Assembly: GCA_012837835.1 (NCBI GenBank)
Contig: DUQK01000044.1
Span: 1 to 64,000 of the forward strand
From: Christensenellaceae bacterium
GTDB taxonomy: Bacteria; Bacillota; Clostridia; Christensenellales; Aristaeellaceae
DNA: 64,000 bases
Direction: 5' to 3'
The notes below the pieces were generated by a model. The model did no database searches. It worked only from the letters and a program-made list of their open reading frames with translations, and was not told the origin of the DNA. The stretch's first letter is position 1. The number at the start of each line of letters is the position of its first letter. A program made the position numbers and the translations under genes. Of this stretch, positions 18,015-27,331 are shown piece by piece.

Positions 18015-18103
18015 TGGCGGAGAGGGAGGGATTCGAACCCTCGTGCGCTTGCGCGCAAACTGATTTCGAGTCAGCCCCGTTATGACCACTTCGATACCTC
18101 TCC
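18015..18103 (-). tRNA. tRNA-Ser(CGA)
   Basis: An 89-base gene with encoded CCA. The acceptor stem GGAGAGG/CCTCTCC pairs fully, the anticodon loop is CTCGAAA giving CGA, a long class II variable arm (TTGCGCGCAAGCGCAC) is present, and the T-arm has GGGTTCGAATCCC. A near-consensus promoter precedes it and a hairpin terminator follows. Confidence 0.95.
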
Positions 18104-18113
18104 ATGTTGGGGT

Positions 18114-18142
18114 ATATTACAATAATTATTATTCATCGTCAA
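18114..18142 (-). promoter_or_regulatory. Promoter of tRNA-Ser
   Basis: Minus-strand TTGACG (18142-18137) and TAATAT (18119-18114) with a 17-base spacer, about 11 bases before the mature tRNA 5' end. Confidence 0.75.
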
Positions 18143-18183
18143 GCTGGCGGTGTGTTGCTTTGTTTGAGTTTTGCTTCATTAAT

Positions 18184-18215
18184 ATAGGACGGATATTGCA
18201 CAATTATAGGACGGA
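18184..18215 (+). repeat. Two direct repeats ATAGGACGGA
   Basis: Identical 10-base repeats at 18184-18193 and 18206-18215, offset by 22 bases (about two helical turns), lie between the divergent tRNA-Ser and rpsJ promoters. The rest of the gap up to 18470 shows no gene. A regulator site is possible but unproven. Confidence 0.4.
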
Positions 18216-18474
18216 AATATCTCTTTTTCTCAATGGTGTGCTAAATAGAGGCATGCAGTGGTATACAAAATTTTACCTCATTGGAATAAAAACAACTAAC
18301 AAAAAGCGGTAGGGAGAAAAAAGCATATAACGAATGACCACATTAAAAATCACAACTTGAAACCCCCGAGAGAGTGTGCATAGTGAGTGAGTTTAAGTTA
18401 ACGCTTTTTGAAGATATATAAGGGTTTTAGGGGGTAGGATTACAATATAGGTGAAAGAAAAGTGCAAAAAAGGC

Positions 18475-18503
18475 TTGCAATTATTGTACAAGTAATGTAT
18501 AAT
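18475..18503 (+). promoter_or_regulatory. Promoter of the S10-spc-alpha ribosomal operon
   Basis: TTGCAA (18475-18480) and TATAAT (18498-18503) with a 17-base spacer and an upstream A/T-rich stretch. It is the only strong promoter seen ahead of rpsJ. Confidence 0.85.
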
Positions 18504-18506
18504 ACG

Positions 18507-18640
18507 CAGGCTGTCTTTTTGGGTAGACGCGATAGGTTGCCGCCCCGGCCTGGACGGGTAATTATCGCCGACCAGCCTGTAAATCAGGCGACGGGCTCAG
18601 CAAAAGCAGCCGGCAGAGGCTGCTAGGAGTACGAAATTCA
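18507..18640 (+). promoter_or_regulatory. Structured leader of the ribosomal operon
   Basis: The roughly 140-base leader before rpsJ is GC-rich compared with its surroundings. A 7-base arm CAGGCTG near 18507 can pair with CCAGCCTG near 18573, enclosing further stems, and a second hairpin (CAGCCGGCAGAGGCTG) lies near 18606. Its position matches the L4-type autoregulatory leaders of S10 operons; whether it belongs to a known class cannot be judged by eye. Confidence 0.55.
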
Positions 18641-18652
18641 AGGAGGAATACC

Positions 18653-18961
18653 ATGGCCGCACAGAAAATACGCATTAAACTAAAAGCCTATGAGCATGAC
18701 CTTATAGACAATTCCGCCGAGCGCATTGTCGAAACGGCAAAGCGCACAGGCGCAAGGGTTTCAGGCCCTATACCGCTGCCCACGCAGAAAGAGATAATCA
18801 CCATTTTGCGTGCGCCGCACAAATATAAGGACAGCCGTGAGCAGTTTGAAAGAAGAACTCACAAGCGCCTTATAGACGTGCATAACCCTAATGCAAAAAC
18901 CACCGATGCCCTCATGAAGCTTGACCTTCCAGCAGGCGTCGAAATCGAAATCAAGCTCTAG
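18653..18961 (+). CDS. 30S ribosomal protein S10
   Basis: 102 residues, full length for S10 ([21 protein letters not shown] at the N-terminus, then [10 protein letters not shown] and the C-terminal [12 protein letters not shown]). It is part of the 30S head and in many bacteria also the NusE antitermination factor. It follows AGGAGG and heads the operon; rplC follows after 13 bases. The str genes (rpsL, rpsG, fusA, tuf) are not upstream here. Confidence 0.97.
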   Translation: MAAQKIRIKLKAYEHDLIDNSAERIVETAKRTGARVSGPIPLPTQKEIITILRAPHKYKDSREQFERRTHKRLIDVHNPNAKTTDALMKLDLPAGVEIEIKL

Positions 18962-18974
18962 TCAGGAGGATATC

Positions 18975-19619
18975 ATGAAGAAAGCAATTTTAGGAAAGAA
19001 ACTGGGCATGACTCAGGTGTTCCTAGAAGACGGTACATTGGCGCCTGTTACGGTAATACAGGCGGGTCCATGCACTGTCGTTCAGAAGAAAACAATAGAA
19101 AGCGACGGATATGAATCCGTACAGGTTTGTTTTGAAACACTTCCTGAAAACCGCGCGAAGAAGATTGTAAACAAGCCCAAGCAGGGTCATTTCAAAAAAG
19201 CGGGCGTAGCTCCTGCGAGGTATCTAAAGGAGTTCCGCTTTGAGGACAGCTCTTCATACGAAGTGGGTCAAACCCTTTCGGTTTCCCAGTTCAGCAAGGG
19301 CGACAGGATAGATGTTACCGGCACAAGCAAGGGCCACGGCTTTACAGGCGTTATACAGCGTTATGGTTTTGGCAGAGGACCTATGTCACACGGCTCAAAA
19401 TACCACAGGGGAGTGGGCGCGCTGAGCGCAGGTTCAAACCCTTCAAAGGTGCACAAGGGAAGACCACTGCCGGGGCAGCATGGTAACAAAAGGGTAACCA
19501 TTCAAAACCTTGAAGTTGTTGATGTGGATGAGGACCGTAACCTTATTCTGGTACGCGGGAGCGTTCCCGGCCCTAACAACGGTTTGCTGTCCGTACGCAA
19601 CGCAGTGAAAGCGAAGTAA
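18975..19619 (+). CDS. 50S ribosomal protein L3
   Basis: 214 residues with the L3 signature (KKAILGKKLGMTQVF at the start, VTGTSKGHGFTGVIQRYGF near 115, GRPLPGQHGNKRVT near 170). The start is the ATG behind AGGAGG at 18975; the reading frame is open further upstream but has no such site. L3 organises domain VI of 23S rRNA near the peptidyl-transferase centre and is an early assembly protein. Confidence 0.97.
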   Translation: MKKAILGKKLGMTQVFLEDGTLAPVTVIQAGPCTVVQKKTIESDGYESVQVCFETLPENRAKKIVNKPKQGHFKKAGVAPARYLKEFRFEDSSSYEVGQTLSVSQFSKGDRIDVTGTSKGHGFTGVIQRYGFGRGPMSHGSKYHRGVGALSAGSNPSKVHKGRPLPGQHGNKRVTIQNLEVVDVDEDRNLILVRGSVPGPNNGLLSVRNAVKAK

Positions 19620-19634
19620 AGGAGGGAATATAAT

Positions 19635-20258
19635 ATGCCAACAATAGAGATGGTAAACATGCAGGGCAAACCTGCGGGCTCATTGGAGCTAAACGATGCC
19701 GTGTTTGGCGTAACGCCTCATGTAGCTTCGATGCACTTGGTTGTACGCTCCATACTAGCTGCAAAAAGGCAGGGAACCCAAAGCGCGCTTAAGCGCGGCG
19801 AGGTACGCGGGGGCGGGCGCAAAATATACCGCCAAAAGGGCACAGGTAGGGCGCGCCACCACAGCAGCCGTGCTCCGCAGTTCCGCAAAGGCGGGGTAGT
19901 ATTTGCACCAAAGCCGAGGAAATATGTAGTAAACGTACCGCGCAAGGTACGCCGCCTAGCTATGCTAAGCGCCCTTTCGGCAAAGCTTAGTGCAGGGGAT
20001 TTAATCGTGCTTGACAGCCTTAAATTTAGCGAAGGCAAAACAAAGCTAATGGCTAACATGCTAAAAGCCATAGGCGCAGAGGATAAAGTACTGCTCGTTA
20101 CAAACGAAAAAGACGAACTTATCCGCCGTGCTGGCAATAACTTGCCCAAGCTTGAAGGTGCATATCCCAACACTATAAATGTTTACGACATTCTCCGTGC
20201 AGATAAGCTTGTAATCACTAAGGATGCCGTAAAGAGTATTGAGGAGGTATATGCATAA
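19635..20258 (+). CDS. 50S ribosomal protein L4
   Basis: 207 residues. The extended exit-tunnel loop ([35 protein letters not shown], split here as [17 protein letters not shown] and RAPQFRKGG, near 55-90) is intact. L4 lines the peptide tunnel and in several bacteria represses its own S10 operon. The stop overlaps the rplW start in TAATG, so translation is coupled. Confidence 0.97.
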   Translation: MPTIEMVNMQGKPAGSLELNDAVFGVTPHVASMHLVVRSILAAKRQGTQSALKRGEVRGGGRKIYRQKGTGRARHHSSRAPQFRKGGVVFAPKPRKYVVNVPRKVRRLAMLSALSAKLSAGDLIVLDSLKFSEGKTKLMANMLKAIGAEDKVLLVTNEKDELIRRAGNNLPKLEGAYPNTINVYDILRADKLVITKDAVKSIEEVYA

Positions 20259-20554
20259 TGAAAAACCCGCATGACATTATTCTACGCCCCGTGCTTACAG
20301 AAAAAGGCTACGACGGTATTGCTGATAAGCAGTATGTATTCGAGGTCGATATCCGTGCAAACAAGATAGAGATTAAAAAAGCACTGGAAGAGATATTTAA
20401 AGATATTAAAGTACAAAGGGTAAATACGCTGCGCACCATGGGCAAGATAAAGCGCCAAGGCAGAACCAGCGGCAGAACACGAGAGATTAAAAAGGCCTAT
20501 GTAAAACTCACCGAGGATTCTAAGCCCATAGAGTTTTTCGAAGGCATGATTTAA
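20258..20554 (+). CDS. 50S ribosomal protein L23
   Basis: 98 residues, normal bacterial length, with [14 protein letters not shown] at the N-terminus and [18 protein letters not shown] near 52. L23 sits at the tunnel exit and docks SRP and trigger factor. The ATG overlaps the rplD stop by one base. Confidence 0.97.
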   Translation: MKNPHDIILRPVLTEKGYDGIADKQYVFEVDIRANKIEIKKALEEIFKDIKVQRVNTLRTMGKIKRQGRTSGRTREIKKAYVKLTEDSKPIEFFEGMI

Positions 20555-20569
20555 GAAAGGAGAGGCAAA

Positions 20570-21406
20570 ATGGCAGTTCGTGTATACAAACCTACTTCAC
20601 CGGCTCGCAGACATATGTCTGTTAACAGCTTTGAAGAAATTACAACCAATAAACCCGAAAAGTCTTTGCTGACTCCGCTAAAGAAGCATTCAGGTCGCAA
20701 TAGTCAGGGTAAAATAACCGTTCGCCACCACGGCGGTCGCCAGAAGCGTAAATATCGCATCATTGATTTTAAACGCGATAAGTTTGATGTTCCGGCGAAG
20801 GTCGCCACCATAGAGTATGACCCCAATCGCTCGGCATTCATAGCCCTTCTGCATTATTTAGACGGCGAGAAGCGCTACATACTGGCTCCCGTCGGTCTCA
20901 AGGTGGGGGACATGGTAGTAAGCTCCGATGATGCCGATATAGTAACAGGTAATTCACTGCCTATATCGTCAATACCCGTAGGCACGCTCATTCATAATAT
21001 AGAGCTTAAAAAGGGCAAGGGCGGTCAGCTTGCACGCTCGGCAGGTGCGTATGCACAGCTTATGGCAAAGGAAGGTAAATATGCGCAGGTAAGGCTCCCT
21101 TCGGGCGAAGTTCGCAAAGTGCCGGTAGACGGCAGGGCGACTATAGGCACAGTTGGCAATATAGACCACGAAAACGTGCGTATAGGTAAAGCGGGAAGAT
21201 CCCGCAACATGGGCAAACGCCCAAGCGTGAGAGGTCTTGCGATGAACCCGGTAGACCACCCGCACGGCGGCGGCGAGGGCAACTCACCCATAGGTATGCC
21301 GGCGCCCCTTACCCCTTGGGGTAAGCCCACTCTAGGCTACAAGACGCGCAAGCGCAAGAAGTACTCAAACGACATGATAGTACACCGCAGACGTAAGAAG
21401 AGATAG
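20570..21406 (+). CDS. 50S ribosomal protein L2
   Basis: 278 residues. Hallmarks are [20 protein letters not shown] near 42, [20 protein letters not shown] near 205 and the catalytic-region histidine segment [10 protein letters not shown] near 227. L2 is needed for subunit association and peptidyl-transferase activity. AAGGAG precedes the ATG. Confidence 0.98.
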   Translation: MAVRVYKPTSPARRHMSVNSFEEITTNKPEKSLLTPLKKHSGRNSQGKITVRHHGGRQKRKYRIIDFKRDKFDVPAKVATIEYDPNRSAFIALLHYLDGEKRYILAPVGLKVGDMVVSSDDADIVTGNSLPISSIPVGTLIHNIELKKGKGGQLARSAGAYAQLMAKEGKYAQVRLPSGEVRKVPVDGRATIGTVGNIDHENVRIGKAGRSRNMGKRPSVRGLAMNPVDHPHGGGEGNSPIGMPAPLTPWGKPTLGYKTRKRKKYSNDMIVHRRRKKR

Positions 21407-21434
21407 CGACAAGGTGAAAGGAGGAAAAGCATAG

Positions 21435-21713
21435 ATGAGTCGTTCAATTAAAAAAGGACCTTTTGTAAGCGAAAAGCTTTACAAGCGTATCGAAGCGATG
21501 AATGCATCGGGCAAGAAAACCGTCCTGAGAACCTGGTCGCGTGCATCAACAATATTCCCTGAGTTCGTGGGTCATACCATAGCCGTTCATGATGGACGCA
21601 AGCATGTGCCCGTGTACATTACCGAGGACATGGTAGGTCATAAACTGGGGGAGTTTGCCCCAACTAGGACATTCAGAGGTCACGCCGGTTCCAAGAGCAC
21701 CGGAAGAAGATAA
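21435..21713 (+). CDS. 30S ribosomal protein S19
   Basis: 92 residues, complete, beginning [15 protein letters not shown] and containing [21 protein letters not shown] near 35 and the [12 protein letters not shown] segment near 72. It binds S13 at the top of the 30S head near the A site. A GAAAGGAGG site lies upstream. Confidence 0.97.
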   Translation: MSRSIKKGPFVSEKLYKRIEAMNASGKKTVLRTWSRASTIFPEFVGHTIAVHDGRKHVPVYITEDMVGHKLGEFAPTRTFRGHAGSKSTGRR

Positions 21714-21731
21714 GGGAAAGGAGATAGCTAG

Positions 21732-22127
21732 ATGGCAAGCAACACAAAAAGCAAAGGCGATTCACATCGTGAAAAGCGGGATATGCGCCCAAAGGCACAT
21801 TTAAGGCATGTGCGCATCTCCTCTAGGAAAGCAGCGCCGGTTATTAACCTTATCCGTGGCAAAAGTGTGGAGGATGCAAGGGCGATACTCAAATTTACAC
21901 CCAAGGCCGCTTCACCCATCCTGTTAAAACTGCTTGAAAGCGCAGTTGCCAATGCGGTCAACAACCTAGATATGGACGTTTCAACCCTATATGTGGCGGA
22001 GGCATATGCCAACCAAGGTCCCACCATGAAGCGTTACATACCCCGTTCCCGCGGTTCGGCAGCCCCAATATTAAAGCGCACAAGCCACTTTAGCATAGTG
22101 CTTGATAGTAAACAGGAGGAAAAATAA
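21732..22127 (+). CDS. 50S ribosomal protein L22
   Basis: 131 residues. The conserved core starts near residue 18 ([17 protein letters not shown]) and runs to the tunnel-loop segment [20 protein letters not shown]. The first 17 charged residues are an extension compared with the usual 110-115 residue protein; the upstream ATG is kept because AAGGAG precedes it, whereas the internal ATG at 21783 has a poor site. The stop overlaps rpsC. Confidence 0.95.
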   Translation: MASNTKSKGDSHREKRDMRPKAHLRHVRISSRKAAPVINLIRGKSVEDARAILKFTPKAASPILLKLLESAVANAVNNLDMDVSTLYVAEAYANQGPTMKRYIPRSRGSAAPILKRTSHFSIVLDSKQEEK

Positions 22128-22795
22128 TGGGCCAAAAAGTAAACCCACATGGCGCACGCGTAGGTGTTATATTTAACTGGAGCACACGCTGGTATGCTAA
22201 CAAGAAAGATTATGCAGATAACCTCGTACAGGACTATGAGATTCGCAAAATGCTCAAGGAAAAGTATTATGCAACGGGCATTAGCCGTATAGATATTTCA
22301 AGGAACGCTTCCCGCATCACGATAGATATACATACCGGTCGTCCCGGAATGGTAATAGGCAGGGGCGGCAAAGGCGTAGAAGAGCTTAAAGAAACTGTTG
22401 AAAAGATGGTAGGCCAGCCGGTTATTATAAACGTGCTTGAAATTAAAAACCCCGATGCAGATGCACAGCTGGTTGCCGAGAATATTGCTCAGCAGCTTGA
22501 AAAGCGTATTTCCTTCAGGCGCGCAATGAAGCAGAGCATACAGCGTTCAATGCGTGCGGGCATTAAGGGTATTAAAACGCAGGTCAGCGGCAGGCTTGGC
22601 GGTGCGGATATTGCAAGGTCGGAGAACTATCACGAAGGCTCCATCCCCCTGCAGACGCTCCGCGCCAATATAGACTACGGTTTTGCCGAAGCCAAGACCA
22701 CATACGGCAGAATAGGCGTCAAGGTTTGGATTTATAAGGGGCAGATTCTACCGCAGCCCAAGCGTGATGGCGCCAGAGCGGAAGGAGGCAGATAG
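22127..22795 (+). CDS. 30S ribosomal protein S3
   Basis: 222 residues. KH-type RNA-binding loop [18 protein letters not shown] near 78 and the C-terminal domain with [19 protein letters not shown] near 148 are present. S3 forms the mRNA entry site with S4 and S5. Start AGGAGGAAAAATA-ATG overlaps the rplV stop by one base. Confidence 0.97.
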   Translation: MGQKVNPHGARVGVIFNWSTRWYANKKDYADNLVQDYEIRKMLKEKYYATGISRIDISRNASRITIDIHTGRPGMVIGRGGKGVEELKETVEKMVGQPVIINVLEIKNPDADAQLVAENIAQQLEKRISFRRAMKQSIQRSMRAGIKGIKTQVSGRLGGADIARSENYHEGSIPLQTLRANIDYGFAEAKTTYGRIGVKVWIYKGQILPQPKRDGARAEGGR

Positions 22796-22797
22796 GC

Positions 22798-23226
22798 ATG
22801 TTGATGCCAAAGAGAGTTAAAAGACGCAAGCAGTTTCGCGGGCGTATGAAAGGCAAGGCGTACCGCGGCAACACGGTTTCCTACGGCGATTGGGGCCTTG
22901 TTGCGCAGGATCCAAGCTGGGTAACCAGCCAGCAGATTGAAGCTGCTCGTATCGCTCTGACACGCCACATAAAGCGCGGCGGTCAGGTATGGATAAAGAT
23001 TTTCCCCGACAAGCCCGTCACGGCAAAGCCGGCCGAAACACGCATGGGTTCAGGCAAAGGCTCACCGGAATACTGGGTGGCAGTCGTAAAGCCCGGCAGG
23101 GTTATGTTCGAAGTTAGCGGCGTAGAAGAAAGCGTAGCAAAGGAAGGCTTAAGGCTTGCTTCCGCAAAGCTTCCCATGCGCACTAAAGTTATTTCCAAAG
23201 CACAGAGTGAAGGCGGTGATGTCTGA
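22798..23226 (+). CDS. 50S ribosomal protein L16
   Basis: 142 residues beginning [21 protein letters not shown], with [21 protein letters not shown] near 42 and [19 protein letters not shown] near 77. It is a late-assembly protein close to the A-site tRNA elbow. GGAGGCAG precedes the first ATG. The stop overlaps the rpmC start (TGATG). Confidence 0.97.
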   Translation: MLMPKRVKRRKQFRGRMKGKAYRGNTVSYGDWGLVAQDPSWVTSQQIEAARIALTRHIKRGGQVWIKIFPDKPVTAKPAETRMGSGKGSPEYWVAVVKPGRVMFEVSGVEESVAKEGLRLASAKLPMRTKVISKAQSEGGDV

Positions 23227-23426
23227 TGAAGGCTAGCGAATTTGCTTCCATGGATCAAAAGCAGTTGGATGAAAAAATCAAGGAGCTCAAGAGCGAACTA
23301 TTCAACCTGCGTTTTCGCTTGGCTACAGGTCAGCTTGAAAACACAATGCAGATAAGCCAAGTAAAGAAGGACATCGCAAGAGCTTTGACCGTACAAACAC
23401 AGCAAGCCCGCAAGGCTGCCCGATAA
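23226..23426 (+). CDS. 50S ribosomal protein L29
   Basis: 66 residues of helical hairpin: [20 protein letters not shown] near 16 and then [21 protein letters not shown]29 binds beside L23 at the tunnel exit. It overlaps the rplP stop, so translation is coupled. Confidence 0.96.
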   Translation: MKASEFASMDQKQLDEKIKELKSELFNLRFRLATGQLENTMQISQVKKDIARALTVQTQQARKAAR

Positions 23427-23447
23427 CCGTTGAAAGGAGGCATAGGA

Positions 23448-23708
23448 ATGTCAGAAACAAGGTCGCTTCGCAAGACCAGAACAGGAAAAGTAGTAAGCGA
23501 TAAGATGGATAAAACCGTAGTAGTGGCGGTAAACCGTTTGGTAAAGCATCCCCTATACGGCAAATATCTTAAGCGCACAAGCAAATTGCATGCACATGAC
23601 GAGAACAATGCCTGCGGTATCGGGGATACCGTACGCGTCATGGAAACACGCCCGCTTAGCAAAACAAAATGCTGGCGTGTGATAGAGATTTTAGAGAAGG
23701 CAAAGTAA
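23448..23708 (+). CDS. 30S ribosomal protein S17
   Basis: 86 residues with [20 protein letters not shown] near the start and [19 protein letters not shown] near 62. The ATG at 23448 is preferred because AAAGGAGG lies just before it; a TTG at 23430 is in front of that site. S17 helps early 16S folding in the 30S body. Confidence 0.96.
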   Translation: MSETRSLRKTRTGKVVSDKMDKTVVVAVNRLVKHPLYGKYLKRTSKLHAHDENNACGIGDTVRVMETRPLSKTKCWRVIEILEKAK

Positions 23709-23758
23709 TAGCATGATGCGCAGTTTCTGCACTCATGCTGACAGAAGGAGGAAGCCCT

Positions 23759-24127
23759 ATGATTCAGACGCAAACCCGGCTAAAAGTTGCCGATAACTCA
23801 GGCGCTAAAGAGATAATGTGTATTCGTGTACTGGGCGGTTCCGGAAGGCGCACCGCTTCAGTTGGAGATATAATCGTAGCAAGCGTTAAATCGGCTGCAC
23901 CGGGAGGACAGGTTAAAAAAGGCGAGGTAGTTCGTGCGGTAATAGTGCGCGTTCGTAAAGACCTTCGCCGTCCGGACGGCAGTTATATAACCTTTGATGA
24001 TAATGCCGCCGTTATAATAAATGATGCAAAACAGCCCCGCGGGACGCGTATATTCGGACCCGTTGCACGAGAATTGCGTGAGAGAGATTTCATGAGGATA
24101 GTTTCCCTTGCGCCTGAAGTTCTGTAG
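23759..24127 (+). CDS. 50S ribosomal protein L14
   Basis: 122 residues, exact family length, starting [19 protein letters not shown] and ending with the [19 protein letters not shown] helix. The ATG at 23759 follows AGGAGG; an in-frame ATG at 23735 lies upstream of that site. L14 contacts the 30S at bridge B8 and is the docking site for RsfS, whose gene lies downstream at 35.5 kb. Confidence 0.97.
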   Translation: MIQTQTRLKVADNSGAKEIMCIRVLGGSGRRTASVGDIIVASVKSAAPGGQVKKGEVVRAVIVRVRKDLRRPDGSYITFDDNAAVIINDAKQPRGTRIFGPVARELRERDFMRIVSLAPEVL

Positions 24128-24136
24128 GAGGCGAAG

Positions 24137-24454
24137 ATGAAACTACATGTAAAAACGGGCGACGAAGTAATGGTAATAGCCGGTAAGGATAAGGGTAAGA
24201 AGGGCAAGGTACTAAAAGCATTCCCTGCAACCGGAAGAGTGGTTGTAGAAGGCGTGGCTATGGTAACCAAACACCAGAAATCCAGAGCTCAAGGGCAGCC
24301 CGGCGGCATAATAACTAAGGAAGCCGCGGTAGATTCAAGCAATGTTATGCTTGTGTGCCAGAAATGCGGAAAACCTTCGCGCTATGGCAAAAAGGTTCTT
24401 GATAACGGCAAAAAAGTTCGCATGTGCAAAAAATGCGGCGAGCAGATGGATTAG
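24137..24454 (+). CDS. 50S ribosomal protein L24
   Basis: 105 residues. KOW motif near 5-35 ([20 protein letters not shown]), then a C-terminal zinc-ribbon-like [11 protein letters not shown] with a second CKKCGEQ pair. L24 initiates 50S assembly at the 5' end of 23S rRNA. It starts 9 bases after rplN behind AGGAGG. Confidence 0.96.
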   Translation: MKLHVKTGDEVMVIAGKDKGKKGKVLKAFPATGRVVVEGVAMVTKHQKSRAQGQPGGIITKEAAVDSSNVMLVCQKCGKPSRYGKKVLDNGKKVRMCKKCGEQMD

Positions 24455-24466
24455 GAGGAAAGGTAA

Positions 24467-25009
24467 ATGGCAACAAGAATTAAAGAAAAATATCAGTCTG
24501 AAGCTGTACCCGCCCTTCAAAAAAAGTTCGGCTACAAGAACATTATGGAGGTTCCAAAGCTTGCTAAGATTGTTATCAACATAGGTCTTGGCGATTGCAA
24601 GGATAACCCCAAACTTCTTGAGAGCGCGGTTTCTGAGATTGCGGATATCTCCGGTCAAAAGCCTATAGTAATCAAGGCTAAGAAGTCCGTCGCTAACTTT
24701 AAGCTGCGCGAGGGAATGAACGTCGGCGCGAAAGTAACACTGCGCGGCAGAAGAATGGAAGAATTCTTTGACCGTCTTGTCAGCATAGCGCTTCCGCGTG
24801 TACGCGACTTTAGAGGCGTTTCAAACAATGCATTTGACGGCAGGGGCAACTACGCTCTTGGTATAAGGGAACAGCTTATATTCCCCGAGATAAACTATGA
24901 TGATGTCGAAAAAATACGCGGTTTTGAAATGATATTCGTAACCACGGCAAAAACGGACGAAGAAGCCAAGGAACTGCTTTCGCTCCTTGGAATGCCGTTT
25001 GCGCAGTAA
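24467..25009 (+). CDS. 50S ribosomal protein L5
   Basis: 180 residues with [20 protein letters not shown] near 29, [20 protein letters not shown] near 68 and [20 protein letters not shown] near 108. L5 binds 5S rRNA and forms an inter-subunit bridge. Start follows AGGAGG, 12 bases after rplX. Confidence 0.97.
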   Translation: MATRIKEKYQSEAVPALQKKFGYKNIMEVPKLAKIVINIGLGDCKDNPKLLESAVSEIADISGQKPIVIKAKKSVANFKLREGMNVGAKVTLRGRRMEEFFDRLVSIALPRVRDFRGVSNNAFDGRGNYALGIREQLIFPEINYDDVEKIRGFEMIFVTTAKTDEEAKELLSLLGMPFAQ

Positions 25010-25023
25010 GGGAGGGAAAGAAT

Positions 25024-25209
25024 ATGGCAAAGAAGAGCATGAGAGTAAGTCAACAGAGAAAGCCTAAGTTCTCAACCCGTGCATATACCCGTTGCCGCAT
25101 TTGCGGGCGTCCCCATGCAGTGCTGCGCCGTTATGGCATATGCCGCATATGTTTCCGTGAACTGGCATATAAAGGGCAGATACCCGGCGTACGCAAGGCA
25201 AGCTGGTAA
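25024..25209 (+). CDS. 30S ribosomal protein S14, zinc-binding type
   Basis: 61 residues, the short C+ form. The zinc ligands CRIC and CRIC stand near 24 and 40 (pattern CX2C-X12-CX2C) and the C-terminus is the typical [11 protein letters not shown]14 sits in the 30S head. The zinc type is usual for Clostridia. Confidence 0.97.
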   Translation: MAKKSMRVSQQRKPKFSTRAYTRCRICGRPHAVLRRYGICRICFRELAYKGQIPGVRKASW

Positions 25210-25235
25210 GCATTAGGGAAAAGGAGGATAACTAG

Positions 25236-25637
25236 ATGAATATAACCGATCCGATCGCCGACATGCTAACTAGGATACGCAATGCGCAGGTTGCCAAGCA
25301 TGATACGGTAATGATACCCGCAAGCAAGACAAAGAAAGCAATAGCAAAAATCCTTTACGATGAAGGCTATATAAGAAGCTATGAGTTTATCGACGATGGC
25401 GTTCAGGGCCAGATAAAGCTTGCAATAAAATATATTGATGAACACAAAAACCCGGTAATTGCCGGCCTTCGCAGGATTTCAAAACCCGGTCTTAGGGTTT
25501 ATGCCAAATGCGAAGATCTCCCCAAGGTACTGGGGGGGCTGGGCATAGCAATTATCTCAACTTCCAAAGGCCTCATGACCGATCGAGCTGCCAGACAAGC
25601 CAGGCTCGGTGGCGAAGTGATGGCTTATATTTGGTAA
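25236..25637 (+). CDS. 30S ribosomal protein S8
   Basis: 133 residues, complete: [22 protein letters not shown] at the start (two parts [16 protein letters not shown] and AQVAKH) and the C-terminal [21 protein letters not shown]8 nucleates the central domain of 16S rRNA and in some bacteria represses the spc genes. AAGGAGG precedes the ATG. Confidence 0.97.
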   Translation: MNITDPIADMLTRIRNAQVAKHDTVMIPASKTKKAIAKILYDEGYIRSYEFIDDGVQGQIKLAIKYIDEHKNPVIAGLRRISKPGLRVYAKCEDLPKVLGGLGIAIISTSKGLMTDRAARQARLGGEVMAYIW

Positions 25638-25659
25638 TGTAAGGCTAGGAGGTGTATTA

Positions 25660-26199
25660 ATGTCTCGCGTCGGAAAAGAACCGATTACAGTGCCAAAAGG
25701 CGTTACTGTTACCATAAGCGATGAAAATCTTGTAACTGTAAAGGGTCCTAAAGGCACGCTTTCACAGCAAGTCCAGAGTGATTTTACCATAAAGCAGCAG
25801 GACGACCACCTTGTAATAGAGCGTCCGAGCAACGCTAAACCGCATAAGGCGAAGCACGGTCTTTACCGCTCACTGGTAAACAATCTGGTAGTAGGCGTTA
25901 CAGAGGGCTATGAAAAGGTGCTGGAAATTGTTGGCACAGGCTACCGTGCACAGGTGGAGGGTAATAAGCTCACAGTTAACGCAGGTTATTCACACCCCGT
26001 GGTGTTTGAAGCGCCTGACGGAATAACTTTTGAAACCCCAAATGCCACTACCATAGTAGTAAAAGGCATAAACAAACAGGTTGTCGGCAACCTTGCAGCA
26101 GATATACGCGCCGTGCGTAAACCCGAACCCTATCTTGGTAAGGGCATACGTTACAGGGGCGAACATATACGCCGCAAGGAAGGCAAGGCAGGCAAGTAA
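25660..26199 (+). CDS. 50S ribosomal protein L6
   Basis: 179 residues with SRVGKEPITVPKGVTV at the start, VVGVTEGYEKVLEIVGTGYR near 78 and the C-terminal signature PEPYLGKGIRYRGEHIRRKE near 152. It lies at the base of the L7/L12 stalk near the sarcin-ricin loop. AGGAGG precedes the ATG. Confidence 0.97.
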   Translation: MSRVGKEPITVPKGVTVTISDENLVTVKGPKGTLSQQVQSDFTIKQQDDHLVIERPSNAKPHKAKHGLYRSLVNNLVVGVTEGYEKVLEIVGTGYRAQVEGNKLTVNAGYSHPVVFEAPDGITFETPNATTIVVKGINKQVVGNLAADIRAVRKPEPYLGKGIRYRGEHIRRKEGKAGK

Positions 26200-26218
26200 A
26201 GGAAGGGAGTGAACGCAT

Positions 26219-26587
26219 ATGTTCAAAAAACGCGATAAAAATGCGCAGCGCCGCATACGCCACGCGCGTATACGCAGGAAGATAAGCGGCACCCCAGAGG
26301 TACCGCGCCTGTGTGTTTTCCGCAGCAATAACTATATCTATGCACAAGTAATAGACGATACTAAGGGCTCTACCATAGCGCAGGCTTCTTCAATGGAACA
26401 GGCGCTTAAGGAAAAAGCCGAAGGCAAAACCAAAGTCGAAACTTCCAAGCTCGTCGGCAAAACAATTGCGGAGCGTGCGATGGAAGCCGGCGTTACAAGC
26501 GTTGTGTTCGACCGTGGCGGTTATGTCTACAAGGGACGCGTAGCATCTCTTGCGGACGGCGCACGTGAAGCCGGACTAAAATTTTAA
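26219..26587 (+). CDS. 50S ribosomal protein L18
   Basis: 122 residues with [20 protein letters not shown] near 18, [13 protein letters not shown] near 39 and [20 protein letters not shown] near 95. L18 binds 5S rRNA together with L5. GGGAGTG provides the ribosome binding site. Confidence 0.97.
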   Translation: MFKKRDKNAQRRIRHARIRRKISGTPEVPRLCVFRSNNYIYAQVIDDTKGSTIAQASSMEQALKEKAEGKTKVETSKLVGKTIAERAMEAGVTSVVFDRGGYVYKGRVASLADGAREAGLKF

Positions 26588-26605
26588 CAGGAGGAAGGAA
26601 ATCGC

Positions 26606-27130
26606 ATGGCTCGCAAACAAGATCGTAGACAAAATCGTCGCCAAGAACCGGAAAGCGAATTTAAAGAGAAACTCGTCGCGGTAAACCGCGTTAGCAAAAC
26701 GGTTAAGGGCGGTCGTAATATACGTTTTTCAGCGCTGGTAGTTATAGGCGATGAAGCAGGCAGGGTTGGTGCAGGCGTTGGCAAGGCGGTTGAAATACCT
26801 GAAGCTATTCGCAAGGCGGTACAGGATGCCAAAAAGCATCTTATTAATGTGCCTCTTAAAGATACTACCATACCCCATCAGGCAACCGGTTACTTTGGTA
26901 CAAGTAAGGTTGTACTCTTGCCGGCTGAAGAGGGCGCAGGCGTTATAGCAGGTGGCGCCGCAAGGGCAGTGCTTGAACTTGCCGGTATACGCGACATACG
27001 CACAAAGAGCTTCGGCTCCAGCAATCCGGTAAACACTGTAAAGGCTACTGTAGAAGGCCTTAAGCTCCTCCGTTCAGCTGAACATGTGGCGCGCTTGCGC
27101 GGCAAGACGGTTGAAGAGATACTCGGCTAG
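26606..27130 (+). CDS. 30S ribosomal protein S5
   Basis: 174 residues. The double-stranded RNA-binding domain reads [20 protein letters not shown] near 18, and GTGVIAGG-like [19 protein letters not shown] lies near 113. S5 helps form the mRNA entry channel and governs decoding accuracy. AGGAGG precedes the start. Confidence 0.97.
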   Translation: MARKQDRRQNRRQEPESEFKEKLVAVNRVSKTVKGGRNIRFSALVVIGDEAGRVGAGVGKAVEIPEAIRKAVQDAKKHLINVPLKDTTIPHQATGYFGTSKVVLLPAEEGAGVIAGGAARAVLELAGIRDIRTKSFGSSNPVNTVKATVEGLKLLRSAEHVARLRGKTVEEILG

Positions 27131-27139
27131 GAGGGGAAT

Positions 27140-27331
27140 ATGAGTTTAAGAATTACTTTAAAAAAATCCACCATAGCAAGGAAACAAAACCAGAAGGACA
27201 CAGTAAAAGCGCTGGGTCTTAGGAAGATAGGTCAAACAGTAATTAAGCCCGACAATCCTTGCATTCGCGGTCAGATTTTTACGGTAAAACACCTGGTAGA
27301 AGTTGAAGAACTCAAGGAGGGTGATAACTGA
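27140..27331 (+). CDS. 50S ribosomal protein L30
   Basis: 63 residues, a short bacterial-type L30: [20 protein letters not shown] near 3, [16 protein letters not shown] near 25. It packs on 23S rRNA domain II. The TGATG junction overlaps the rplO start by one base. Confidence 0.96.
   Translation: MSLRITLKKSTIARKQNQKDTVKALGLRKIGQTVIKPDNPCIRGQIFTVKHLVEVEELKEGDN

Noticed and set aside
17849..18058. 69-codon minus-strand ORF
   Set aside because: It runs through tRNA-Ser and the tRNA-like sequence, so it is a chance reading frame.
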